NCBI RefSeq assembly: GCF_013744875.1 | Contig: NZ_CP059399.1 | Span: 6,200,001 to 6,264,000 of the forward strand | DNA from: Nocardia huaxiensis | GTDB lineage: Bacteria; Actinomycetota; Actinomycetes; Mycobacteriales; Mycobacteriaceae | Length of the DNA: 64,000 nt | Direction: 5' to 3' | Part shown: positions 54,579-63,114 of the stretch, one piece after another | Numbering within the stretch: the stretch's first letter is position 1 | Layout: each line of letters starts with the position of its first letter | The notes under the pieces: model-generated | Database searches by the model: none | The model's input: the letters and a program-made list of their open reading frames with translations, nothing else | What the model was told of the DNA's origin: nothing | Made by a program: the position numbers and the translations under genes

Positions 54579-54994
54579 CCGAACAGTGGGCTGCGCAACC
54601 ATTCCCATTCGACTCCGATCAGATTCCCGACGAGACTGAACGTTCCCAGCAGCCACAGGGTGACCACCACGAGCGCGGCCGTGGCCAGCGCGGCGAGCCC
54701 GCGCACCAGCAGGCCCTGTCCGGCGAACCAGCTCATGACGCGCCGATACCGTTCGCGGGTCCAGTGCAATGTGCGGTGCGCCCAAGCGAATTCGGTGGCC
54801 AGGATGCCCAGCCCCGCGAAGACGATCAGCCAGCCCGGTCCGGGGTACGGGATCGCGAGAATGCCGATCACCAGCACCACGGCGCCCAGCACTCCCACCG
54901 CGATCCGGTAAACGAGGTTCAGGGTAGGTCGATCGGAGACGAAGCGGCGCAAGGCGCGCCAATGAACGGTAGGGCTCGACACATTGGCCAGCAT
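54575..54994 (-). CDS. TIGR02611-type membrane protein
   Basis: 139 residues from ATG 54994; the open frame beyond lacks membrane-protein character. Two or three helices (about 31-70, 95-120) with IPYPGPGWLIVFAGLGILATEFAWA, characteristic of the PGPGW/TIGR02611 family. Translationally coupled to the FhuF-like gene. Role unknown. Confidence 0.83.
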   Translation of the reverse strand: MLANVSSPTVHWRALRRFVSDRPTLNLVYRIAVGVLGAVVLVIGILAIPYPGPGWLIVFAGLGILATEFAWAHRTLHWTRERYRRVMSWFAGQGLLVRGLAALATAALVVVTLWLLGTFSLVGNLIGVEWEWLRSPLFG

Positions 54995-55129
54995 AGGTGC
55001 GCCGGGGACGGACGCGCCGCGGCTGTCCGGCCCGTGCGCCCGGAGCCGGATCGGATTGCCCCACCGCCGGATACGCGCCGGGCGCGCAGCCATCCAAAGG
55101 ATGAACTCCGCGCCCGGCATGTGTGCGGA

Positions 55130-57355
55130 TCAGTGGGCGTGCGCCCCGACTGCCTCGGCCAAGGCCGATAGCTCGGCGTCGGAGATTTCCGACAGCCCGT
55201 CCCGGCCGACTTCCAGGACGCGGGCGCTGCCGATATCGAAGAACAGCCCGGTCACCGTCACCCCGCGTTCGTGGATGGCGCGGCGCACGGCCGGATGGAA
55301 GTGCAGGGTTTCCAGCTGCATGGCCACATTGACGATGCTCAACTGGTCGACCGCGCCGAATCCGGCCTCACCCGCTGCCCATGCCACCGGGTGGCCCTGG
55401 CGGAACTGCTCCAGGCTGGGGCGGGCGTGCTTCAACCAGTCGCCCAGACCGGGCCCCTGCGGCGGTCCGGTCAGCAGCGCGTTCATCGCGCCGCAGGACG
55501 AATGTCCGCACACCACAACGTGATCCACGCCCAGCTCGTCGAGCGCGAAGGTGATGGCGGCCTCGATGGAGCTGTCGCGGCCTTGCGCGGGCACGAGGTT
55601 GCCGACATTGCGGACGGTGAACAGGTCGCCGGGTCCGCTGTTGGTGATCACATTGGGCACGATCCGGGAATCCGCACAGGTCAGGAAGAGCGAGTGCGGG
55701 TTCTGCACATTGCGTAGCTCGTCCAGGTGCGGGCGCACCACGTGCGCGTGCGTGCGGTGGTAGGCGGCGACGCCGGAGGTGATCGGGTTGCCGTCGTCCT
55801 CCTTGCGCCACGGCCGCAGCACATCGTCGAGCAGGCCGCGGGCCTTGCCGCGCACCGGCGGGCCGTCCAGCGCGGCGGCCATGCGGGCGGTGCCGAGCTC
55901 GACGTATTCGACTGTGCCGCCGTTGTTCTCGTGCTGACGGGCCCAGTCGTGGATGGCCTCGTAGGCGGCGTGGTCGAGGAAGTCGACACTCAGCTCCACC
56001 AGCACGTCCACACCCGCGGGCACCCTGGACAGCTGCGCGGACAGTTTCGGCAGCGCCAGGAAGGTGCAGGTGCCGTCGATGCTGACCATCCAGCGTTCGG
56101 TCCCGGCGACGGGTCCGGCGGTCACCGAGACGCGCACCACGCGCCACAGCAGCAGCGCGAACGCCAGCAGCAGGCCGATGAGCACGCCTTCCAGGAGGTT
56201 CAGGAACACCACGCCGAGCACGGTGACGACGTAGACGAGCAGGTCGCCGGTGCGGTGCGCGAGCTTGATGTGCGCGAGTTTGACCAGCTGGATGCCGACC
56301 ACGATGAGCAGACCGGCCAGTGCCGATTTCGGAATCTGCTGCACGAGTCCGGCCAGCGCGACCGAGAACACCAGCACCCAGATGCCGTGCAGGAACGCCG
56401 ACGCCTTGCTCTTGGCCCCGGCCTGCACATTGGTGGCCGAGCGCACGATGACGCCGGTGACGGGCAGTCCGCCCAGCAGACCGGAGGTCATATTGGCCGC
56501 GCCCTGGGCGACCAGTTCCTTGTCGAAGTTGGTGCGCGGACCGGTGTGCATCTTGTCCACGGCCACCGCCGACAGCAGGCTCTCCACGCTGGCGATGAGC
56601 GCGATGGTCAGCACGGCGAGCGCGACCGCACCCCAGTTACCGCTGGGCACGTCGGGCAGGCCGATGGCGTCGAACAGCGAGCCGCTCAGCACGATGCGCT
56701 CGACATTGCCGGGCAGGACCAGCGACAGCACGGTGGCGACGAGAATGGCGACCAGCGGGCCGGGCACCACGCGCACCTTGCCGGGCACGTACTTCCAGCC
56801 GAGCATGATCGCGATGACGACGGCGCCGATGAAGAAATCGTCGCCGTGCAGGCTGGTGAGTTCACCGGGTAGCTGCACGATGTTCTGCAGCGCGGTGCTG
56901 TGCGAGGCGCCGCCGAGCAGCACGTGCAGCTGTTGCAGCGCGATGGTGATGCCGATGCCGGCCAGCATGGCGTGCACGACCACGGGTGCGATCGCCAGTG
57001 CGGCGCGGGCAATGCGGCTCAGACCGAAGACGATCTGCAGCGCGCCGGCGCCGACGGTGATGAAACAGGCTGTCTTCCAGCCGAATTGGTTGATGGTCTC
57101 GGCCACGACCACGGTGAGCCCGGCGGCCGGGCCGCTGACCTGTAGCGGCGAGCCGCCGAGCAGGCCGACCACCACGCCGCCGACCACGGCCGCGATGAGA
57201 CCGGCGGCGATCGGCGCGTCGGAGGCGACGGCGATGCCGAGCGAAAGGGGTAGTGCGACAAGGAAAACGACGATGGACGCGGGCAGGTCGTGGCGTAGCC
57301 AGGTGGTGAACCGGTCGCTCGGTCTACCTGGCGGCGAATCGGTGTCGATGGACAT
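55130..57355 (-). CDS. SulP transporter fused to beta-carbonic anhydrase, copy A
   Basis: 741 residues from ATG 57355. SulP (SLC26-like) membrane part (about 1-430; DLPASIVVFLVALPLSLGIA, GAANMTSGLLGGLPVTGVIV), a STAS-like cytosolic stretch (about 440-535) and a C-terminal beta-carbonic anhydrase with Zn ligands Cys in TCADSRIVPN, His and Cys in VCGHSSCGAMNALL, and a catalytic Asp-Arg pair. Suggests bicarbonate/CO2 handling in one protein, as in Rv3273-type fusions. Followed upstream by a close paralogue. Confidence 0.93.
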   Translation of the reverse strand: MSIDTDSPPGRPSDRFTTWLRHDLPASIVVFLVALPLSLGIAVASDAPIAAGLIAAVVGGVVVGLLGGSPLQVSGPAAGLTVVVAETINQFGWKTACFITVGAGALQIVFGLSRIARAALAIAPVVVHAMLAGIGITIALQQLHVLLGGASHSTALQNIVQLPGELTSLHGDDFFIGAVVIAIMLGWKYVPGKVRVVPGPLVAILVATVLSLVLPGNVERIVLSGSLFDAIGLPDVPSGNWGAVALAVLTIALIASVESLLSAVAVDKMHTGPRTNFDKELVAQGAANMTSGLLGGLPVTGVIVRSATNVQAGAKSKASAFLHGIWVLVFSVALAGLVQQIPKSALAGLLIVVGIQLVKLAHIKLAHRTGDLLVYVVTVLGVVFLNLLEGVLIGLLLAFALLLWRVVRVSVTAGPVAGTERWMVSIDGTCTFLALPKLSAQLSRVPAGVDVLVELSVDFLDHAAYEAIHDWARQHENNGGTVEYVELGTARMAAALDGPPVRGKARGLLDDVLRPWRKEDDGNPITSGVAAYHRTHAHVVRPHLDELRNVQNPHSLFLTCADSRIVPNVITNSGPGDLFTVRNVGNLVPAQGRDSSIEAAITFALDELGVDHVVVCGHSSCGAMNALLTGPPQGPGLGDWLKHARPSLEQFRQGHPVAWAAGEAGFGAVDQLSIVNVAMQLETLHFHPAVRRAIHERGVTVTGLFFDIGSARVLEVGRDGLSEISDAELSALAEAVGAHAH

Positions 57356-57479
57356 GATCGCTCCTCCACCGGGTCCCCCATGAACCCGGATGAACTCGAA
57401 GTGTCTGCGGGCATTCGAATTTGGGACTGCGGACAGCACTGGCCGCAGACTCACCGGACGAGTGTGGGCAACATTAGAA

Positions 57480-57497
57480 GTAAAGACTTAGCAAAGG
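57480..57497 (-). promoter_or_regulatory. Shared motif upstream of SulP-CA copy A
   Basis: Plus strand GTAAAGAC-TTA-GCAAAGG; on the coding strand CTTTGC-N3-GTCTTTAC, about 125 bp before the copy A start. The same motif lies about 120 bp before copy B (59902-59919). The surroundings are AT-rich compared with the genes. Confidence 0.5.
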
Positions 57498-57568
57498 CTG
57501 AGAAAAACTGCGCCACAAAGTAAAACGAATGTGAACCTCTCTCGGCGAACTTCCGGAAACCGCGTTTA

Positions 57569-59782
57569 TCAAGCGGATCGCGCGGCGACCGGGTGATCCA
57601 CACCATCGATCTCGGCGATCTCGTCGACCGTGACCTCCACCACACGGGCCGTCGCGATGTCGAAAAACAGCCCGGACAACACGACACCACGCTCCTCCAC
57701 ACCGCGCCGGACCACCGGATGCGCGTACAGGGTTTCCAATTGCACGGCCACATTCACCATGCCCAATTGATCGACCGGCGGGAATCCGGCGGCCGCCGCG
57801 GCCAGCGCCACCGGATGCCCGAGCCGGAAGCGATCCAGGCTGGTCCGGGCGTGCGCGAGCCAGTCGTCCAGGCCCGAACCGGTGACGGCCTCGCCGTACA
57901 GCGCTTCCATCGCACCGCAGCCGGAATGCCCGCACACCACCACCGAACGCACATCGAGTTTGTCGAGGGCATAGACGAGCGCGGCCTCCATGGACGCGTC
58001 GCGGCCATCGGGCGGAATCAAATTGCCGACATTGCGGACGGTGAACAGATCCCCCGGACCGCTATTGGTGATCACATTCGGCACGATCCGCGAATCGGCA
58101 CAGGTGACGAACAGCGAATCCGGTTCCTGGCCATCGCGCAGCACATCCAGCAGCGGACGCATCAGATGCGCGTGACTGCGGTGATAGGCCACCACGCCCG
58201 CGACCACCGGATCCGCGCGCACGGCCGTGCGCCGCCACGGGGACAGCACTTCGTCGACAATGCGGCGCGACCGGCCGCGGGCGGGCGGCCCGGCCTCGGC
58301 GGCGGCCATGCGCACGGGGCCCATCTCCACGAATTCGACTCGGCCCCCGGTGTTCTCGTGCCGACCGGCCCACTCGTGGATGGCCTCGTAGGCGGCGTGG
58401 TCGAGGAAGTCGACACTCAGCTCCACCAGCACGTCCACACCCGCGGGCACCTTGGCCAGTTCCGCGGACAGCTTCGGCAGCGCCAGGAAGGTGCAGGTGC
58501 CGTCGATGCTGACCATCCACTGCGCGGTCCCCGGCACCGGCGCGGCCACCACCGTCACCCGCACCACCCGCCACAGCAGCAGTGCGAACGCCACGCCCAG
58601 CCCGATGAGCACGCCGTCGAGCAGATTCAGGAACACCACCCCGAGCACGGTGACCGTGTACACCAGCAGATCGCCGGTGCGCTGCGCCAGGCGGATGTGC
58701 GCGAGTTTGACCAGCTGGATGCCGACCACGATGAGCAGCCCCGCCAGTGCCGCCTTCGGAATCTGTTGCACCACACCGGGAAGCGCCACCGCGAACACCA
58801 GCACCCAGAGCCCGTGCAGGATCGCCGAGGCGCGGGTGCGCGCGCCCGCCCGGACATTGGTGGCGCTGCGCACGATCACGCCGGTGACGGGCAGCCCGCC
58901 CAGCAGGCCCGAGGTCACATTGGCGGCGCCCTGTCCGACGAGTTCGCGGTCGAGATTGGTGCGCGGGCCCTGGGCCATCTTGTCCACCGCGACCGCCGAC
59001 AGCAGACTCTCCACGCTCGCGATGAGCGCGACGGTCAGCACCGCCAGCGAGACCGTCCACCAGCCGCCGTGCGGGATGGCGGGCAGTCCGATGGCGTCGA
59101 ACAGCGAGCCGTTCAAGGCGATTCGCTCCATGCCGCCCGGCCACACCAGCGACAGCACGGTGCCGGCGAGGACCGCCACCAGGGGGCCCGGCACCGCGCG
59201 AATGCGCGGCGGCATGTACTTCCAGCCCAGCATGATGGCGATGACGACCGCGCCCACCAGCACCGCGCCGCCGTGCAGTCCGGCCAGCTGCCGGGGCAGC
59301 TCGGTGATGTTCTCGAAGGCGGAACTGTGCGAGGACCCGCCGAGCAGCACGTGCACCTGTTGCAGTGCGATGGTGAGGCCGATGCCGGCGAGCATGGCGT
59401 GCACCACGACCGGCGCGATGGCGAGGGCGGCGCGCGCTATCCGGCTCAGCCCGAACAGGATCTGCAACCCGCCCGCGGCCGCGGTAATGAAACACGCTGC
59501 CTTCCAGCCGAATTGGTCGATGGTCTGGGCCACCACCACGGTGAGCCCGGCGGCCGGCCCGCTCACCTGGAGGGTGGATCCGCCCAGCAGCCCGGCGACC
59601 ACGCCGCCCACCACGGCGGCGATGAGTCCGGCGGCGACCGGTGCGCCCGAGGCCACCGCGATGCCGAGCGAGAGCGGCAGCGCGACCAGGAACACCACGA
59701 AGGAGGCGGGCAGGTCGTAGCGAACGAGCGCGGACAGAGACGGAAGCGACGTCCGGAGTGCTGGATCGGTGTCGGTGGACAT
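57569..59782 (-). CDS. SulP transporter fused to beta-carbonic anhydrase, copy B
   Basis: 737 residues from ATG 59782, the same architecture as copy A with long identical stretches (for example SGPAAGLTVVVA, LLIVVGIQLVKLAHI, DVLVELSVDFLDHAAYEAIH). Carbonic anhydrase ligands are kept: TCADSRIVPN and VCGHSGCGAME. The STAS region (about 435-530) differs more. Copies A and B are separated by 213 bp and each has its own upstream region. Confidence 0.93.
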   Translation of the reverse strand: MSTDTDPALRTSLPSLSALVRYDLPASFVVFLVALPLSLGIAVASGAPVAAGLIAAVVGGVVAGLLGGSTLQVSGPAAGLTVVVAQTIDQFGWKAACFITAAAGGLQILFGLSRIARAALAIAPVVVHAMLAGIGLTIALQQVHVLLGGSSHSSAFENITELPRQLAGLHGGAVLVGAVVIAIMLGWKYMPPRIRAVPGPLVAVLAGTVLSLVWPGGMERIALNGSLFDAIGLPAIPHGGWWTVSLAVLTVALIASVESLLSAVAVDKMAQGPRTNLDRELVGQGAANVTSGLLGGLPVTGVIVRSATNVRAGARTRASAILHGLWVLVFAVALPGVVQQIPKAALAGLLIVVGIQLVKLAHIRLAQRTGDLLVYTVTVLGVVFLNLLDGVLIGLGVAFALLLWRVVRVTVVAAPVPGTAQWMVSIDGTCTFLALPKLSAELAKVPAGVDVLVELSVDFLDHAAYEAIHEWAGRHENTGGRVEFVEMGPVRMAAAEAGPPARGRSRRIVDEVLSPWRRTAVRADPVVAGVVAYHRSHAHLMRPLLDVLRDGQEPDSLFVTCADSRIVPNVITNSGPGDLFTVRNVGNLIPPDGRDASMEAALVYALDKLDVRSVVVCGHSGCGAMEALYGEAVTGSGLDDWLAHARTSLDRFRLGHPVALAAAAAGFPPVDQLGMVNVAVQLETLYAHPVVRRGVEERGVVLSGLFFDIATARVVEVTVDEIAEIDGVDHPVAARSA

Positions 59783-59901
59783 ATCTCTCCTTCGCCGAAG
59801 TGGCGTCGCCGCTCCGGTTCATCGGTCAACATGTACTGGCATCGAGAGCGAGCGGCGGGCGAGGCTGAGAAAGCACGACGCTAGGGAGAACGCCGGTAAT
59901 C

Positions 59902-59919
59902 GTAAAGACAACGCAAAGA
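59902..59919 (-). promoter_or_regulatory. Shared motif upstream of SulP-CA copy B
   Basis: Plus strand GTAAAGAC-AAC-GCAAAGA, matching the copy A motif (57480-57497) and at nearly the same distance from the start codon. A further CTTTGC at 59931-59936 could pair with GCAAAG at 59913-59918. Confidence 0.5.
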
Positions 59920-59978
59920 CGATGAAAAGCCTTTGCGAATGTTTGGGGCGATCCGCTACCCAATTGTGACCTACGCCA

Positions 59979-61706
59979 CTAGTTGCGGCGAATCGATTCC
60001 AGGGTTACCGGCAAGTTCGGTGTGCCGTCCTCGAGCGAGTACGACCCGCCGGGGGCGATTCCAGCGGCGGCAACCCGGTCGAGGGTGGCCAGTCCGACGG
60101 CATCGACCGTGCCGAAGATGGTGTACTGCGGCGGCAGCTGCGAGTCGCCGTAGACCAGGAAGAACTGGCTGCCATTGGTGCCGCGTCCGTCGAGGCCGGT
60201 GGAGCCGAGGCCGTAGTTGGCGTTCGCCATGGCCAGCACGCCGCGCTCGTAGAGCATCGGGGTCTCGGCGGCGGCACTGCCCGCCGCGTACCGGGTGGTG
60301 GGGAACTCGTTGTCGAAGGCGTAGCCCGGTCCGCCCGACCCCGTTCCGGAGGGATCGCCGCACTGCAGCACCTTCAGTGAGCCGGACGTGGTGAGCCGGT
60401 GGCAGGCCACGCCGTCGTAGAAGTGCTGGTCGATGAGGCTGACGAAACTATTGACGGTGCAGGGGGATTCGGAGGTCCGGAGGACGACTCCGATCGGGCC
60501 CTGACTGGTGTCGAGGGTGACGCTGGTGGACCCGGTCGTCGAGATCCCGGTGCCGGACGGCTTTTTCACGGGTTTGGCCGCCGGTTCGGCGGCGCTGCGA
60601 TAGGCACAGTTCACGGTCGCAGGCAGGGCAGTCTGCCCGGCCCCGCTCGTCTCGGCCCCGCGCGAGACCTCGACGCTGACCGACCCCGAACCCAGGGCGT
60701 CCGATGCCCGATTCACGACGTACACGCTCCCGGCGACCAGCACCGCGAGCACGACCGCCCCGGCCGACAGCCCAGCCGCCAGCCATCGGCCCCTGCTCCT
60801 GGAGACCGGCCGCATCTCAGCCGAATATGGCTGCCCCATAACGGGGTTCATGACACCGCGGTCCGTGGGCGCGCCCGCCAACAGTGCCCGTCGCGCATCC
60901 TCGGCCAGCGCCGCACACGTCGGGTACCGATGCTCCGGATTCTTGGCCATGGCAATGGCCAGCACTCGATCCAGATCCGGCGGCAGATCCGGCCGCACCG
61001 CCGTGGGCCGCGGCGGCGGCGCGGTCAGATGCGCCCCGATGACGCCGCCCGGATCGGCGTACGGATACGGCAGCTGCCCGGTCAGCATCTGATACAGCGT
61101 GCACCCCAGCGAGTACACATCCGCCCGCGAATCCACCAGCCCGCCGGAAAACCGTTCCGGCGCTGCGTAACCGAAGCTCGCCGTGATTCCGGTCCCGGTG
61201 GCGGTGGCGTCCTGCAGCACCGCGATCCCGAAATCGGTCACCGAAACCCGTTCGGCCCCCGTGTGATCCCGGTCGACGAGCAGATTCGCCGGCTTCACGT
61301 CCCGATGCAGAATCCCGCGACTGTGCGCGTAATCCAGTCCGGCCGCCGCCTGCCCGATCAATCCGACTGCCCGATCGGCCGCCAGCGCACCGGCTTCCGC
61401 GATCAGCCGCGAGATATCGATGCCGTCCACATACCGCATGGAAATCCACAGCTGCTCCTCCCCGGCCCCGCTGTGGTCGTACACCCCGACGATATTGGGA
61501 TGCTCGAGCCCCGCCAGCAGCGCGGCCTCCCGCTCGAACCGCGCCCGCATGCCGGGGTCGGCGATCGCGCTCTCCCCCAGCACCTTCAAGGCCACGAACC
61601 GGTCCATCCGAGGATGCCGGGCCCGGTACACGACCCCCATCCCGCCGGCCCCGAGCAGCGCGTCGATCGCATACCCGGCGAACACGTCCCCCTGCGCCAA
61701 CCGCAC
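59979..61706 (-). CDS. Transmembrane Ser/Thr kinase with extracytoplasmic cyclophilin domain
   Basis: 575 residues from GTG 61706 (AGGAG 5 nt upstream); TTG 61727 is less likely. Kinase domain 8-275: glycine loop LGAGGMG (19-25), Lys41, HRDVKPAN (134-141), DFG (158-160), APE (182-184). One membrane helix (309-332). A Ser/Thr/Pro-rich stalk, then a cyclophilin-type PPIase (about 396-575) with DGVACHRL, NGSQFFLVYGD and FGTVDAVG. The PPIase sits outside the cell where PknB-type kinases have sensor domains. Input and targets unknown. Confidence 0.9.
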   Translation of the reverse strand: MRLAQGDVFAGYAIDALLGAGGMGVVYRARHPRMDRFVALKVLGESAIADPGMRARFEREAALLAGLEHPNIVGVYDHSGAGEEQLWISMRYVDGIDISRLIAEAGALAADRAVGLIGQAAAGLDYAHSRGILHRDVKPANLLVDRDHTGAERVSVTDFGIAVLQDATATGTGITASFGYAAPERFSGGLVDSRADVYSLGCTLYQMLTGQLPYPYADPGGVIGAHLTAPPPRPTAVRPDLPPDLDRVLAIAMAKNPEHRYPTCAALAEDARRALLAGAPTDRGVMNPVMGQPYSAEMRPVSRSRGRWLAAGLSAGAVVLAVLVAGSVYVVNRASDALGSGSVSVEVSRGAETSGAGQTALPATVNCAYRSAAEPAAKPVKKPSGTGISTTGSTSVTLDTSQGPIGVVLRTSESPCTVNSFVSLIDQHFYDGVACHRLTTSGSLKVLQCGDPSGTGSGGPGYAFDNEFPTTRYAAGSAAAETPMLYERGVLAMANANYGLGSTGLDGRGTNGSQFFLVYGDSQLPPQYTIFGTVDAVGLATLDRVAAAGIAPGGSYSLEDGTPNLPVTLESIRRN

Positions 61707-61762
61707 GCGCACTCCTTCTCCCAGCAAACCGTCCCGGAGAAGATACCGTGCGAGCTGCCGCT

Positions 61763-62839
61763 TCAGCTGTTCGCGGGGGCGGCGAACAGCCGGACATAAT
61801 CGCCCTGGTCGGTGAGGAACCCCGGGGTGAACAGTGAGCGGGGTGCGAACAGCGCGGTGAGCACGGCGCTGAGGCTGTTGCCGTCGAGTCCGATCCGGGT
61901 CATGCCGTGGGTGGCGTCGCGGTAGCGGGCGACGGTGAGCCGGCCGGGGGTGGTGAGCAGATCGCGGTAGGTGCGCTCGGTTTCGGCGGCGTCGACATTG
62001 ACGTCGTGGTCGCCCAGGGCGAGGAATACGGGAATCCGGGTGCGGCGCAGGGCGTCCGAGGCGTCGGCGGTGTAGTTCTTGCTGACGAAGGTCCAGCGGT
62101 CCGCCGACATCGGTTCGGGGTCACCGGATTCGGCGAGATAGCGCGCGTAGTCGGCGTGTTCGTCGAGCAGGCGCAGCACGGTGTCGCGGCGGCGCAGGGC
62201 CGCAGCGGTGTCGGTGGCGGTGGCGTCGCGGGCGCGCAGTTCGGCGCGCAGGTGGTATTCGCCCTGTCGCGACCAGTTGATCGCCGGCGACACCAGGATC
62301 AGGAAGCGCAGGTCGGTGCGGGTCGCGGCGATCTCGGGCAGCACCCAACCGGCTTGGCTGGCGCCCCAGAGGCCGATGCGGCGGGGATCTATGTCGGTGC
62401 GCTCGCGCGCCCAGTCGATGGCGGCCGACGCCTCGGCCGCACGGTCGGCCATGCTCTGGTGCAGCCAATTGCCTTCCGCGCCGGCGACTCCGGGCTTGTC
62501 CCAGGACAGCGACGCGTATCCGGCGCGGGCCAGCGCCTCCCAGATCGGGCGGTAGAAGGTGTCGTGGGTGGCGTCGATCGGGCCGTCGCCGTGCACGAAG
62601 ACGACCAGGCCGAAGGGGCCGGCGCCGTCGCGGGGGCGGGCGAGCACACCCTGCAACGGCTGGGCCGCACCGGAGATGGTGACCCGTTCTTCACGCAGCG
62701 CGTAGTCGTTCTGATGCAGAATCCACACACCGGCGGCCAGCACCATCGCGACCACGCCCGCCAGCGCCACCAGGACCAGTGATCGGCGTGACCGTCGGGA
62801 GCCGGAAGTGGCTGTGGCCGAATCTTTTTCGATGGTCAT
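61763..62839 (-). CDS. Membrane-tethered alpha/beta hydrolase
   Basis: 358 residues from ATG 62839. One N-terminal helix (about 21-42), then an alpha/beta hydrolase (VVFVHGDGPIDATHDT; nucleophile GASQAG; acid in LALGDHDVNVDAAET; His in DATHGMTRIGLDG). Start overlaps the upstream small gene stop (ATGA). Likely acts outside the membrane on an ester or peptide. Confidence 0.8.
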   Translation of the reverse strand: MTIEKDSATATSGSRRSRRSLVLVALAGVVAMVLAAGVWILHQNDYALREERVTISGAAQPLQGVLARPRDGAGPFGLVVFVHGDGPIDATHDTFYRPIWEALARAGYASLSWDKPGVAGAEGNWLHQSMADRAAEASAAIDWARERTDIDPRRIGLWGASQAGWVLPEIAATRTDLRFLILVSPAINWSRQGEYHLRAELRARDATATDTAAALRRRDTVLRLLDEHADYARYLAESGDPEPMSADRWTFVSKNYTADASDALRRTRIPVFLALGDHDVNVDAAETERTYRDLLTTPGRLTVARYRDATHGMTRIGLDGNSLSAVLTALFAPRSLFTPGFLTDQGDYVRLFAAPANS

Positions 62840-63063
62840 CGGCGGCACCATTGTGCCCGCGGCGGGCACACTGTCCAGCCGTTGCCGTCGGGTCTCGGCA
62901 CCCGGGTCCACTTGTTCCGGTCGCCCGGCCTGCCCACGTCGGATTCGGCGGGGTGATGCGGTGGCGCGTTGCCGCCCGGATCGGCCTGCGCCGGCGACGC
63001 TCCCAGGGCGAGGCCGGCGGTCATGGTGGCGGCGAAGAGGATTCGAGCGAAGGGGGCACGCAT
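62836..63063 (-). CDS. Small secreted protein coupled to the hydrolase
   Basis: 75 residues with a signal peptide (MRAPFARILFAATMTAGLAL, cleavage near AQA-DP) and a mature part of about 48 residues rich in Pro, Gly, Trp and Cys (WTVCPPRAQWCRR). Two Cys could form a disulfide. ATGA overlap with the hydrolase suggests translational coupling. No family recognised. Confidence 0.6.
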   Translation of the reverse strand: MRAPFARILFAATMTAGLALGASPAQADPGGNAPPHHPAESDVGRPGDRNKWTRVPRPDGNGWTVCPPRAQWCRR

Positions 63064-63114
63064 GATGATCCTTGTCTGGTGTCTGCGGGAAAGCGGGCAG
63101 GCGGTGGCGCACGG

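Noticed and set aside
57593..59884. Plus-strand open frame of over 760 codons opposite SulP-CA copy B
   Set aside because: Exact antisense shadow of a well-supported gene; His/Gln/Asp-rich with no motif.
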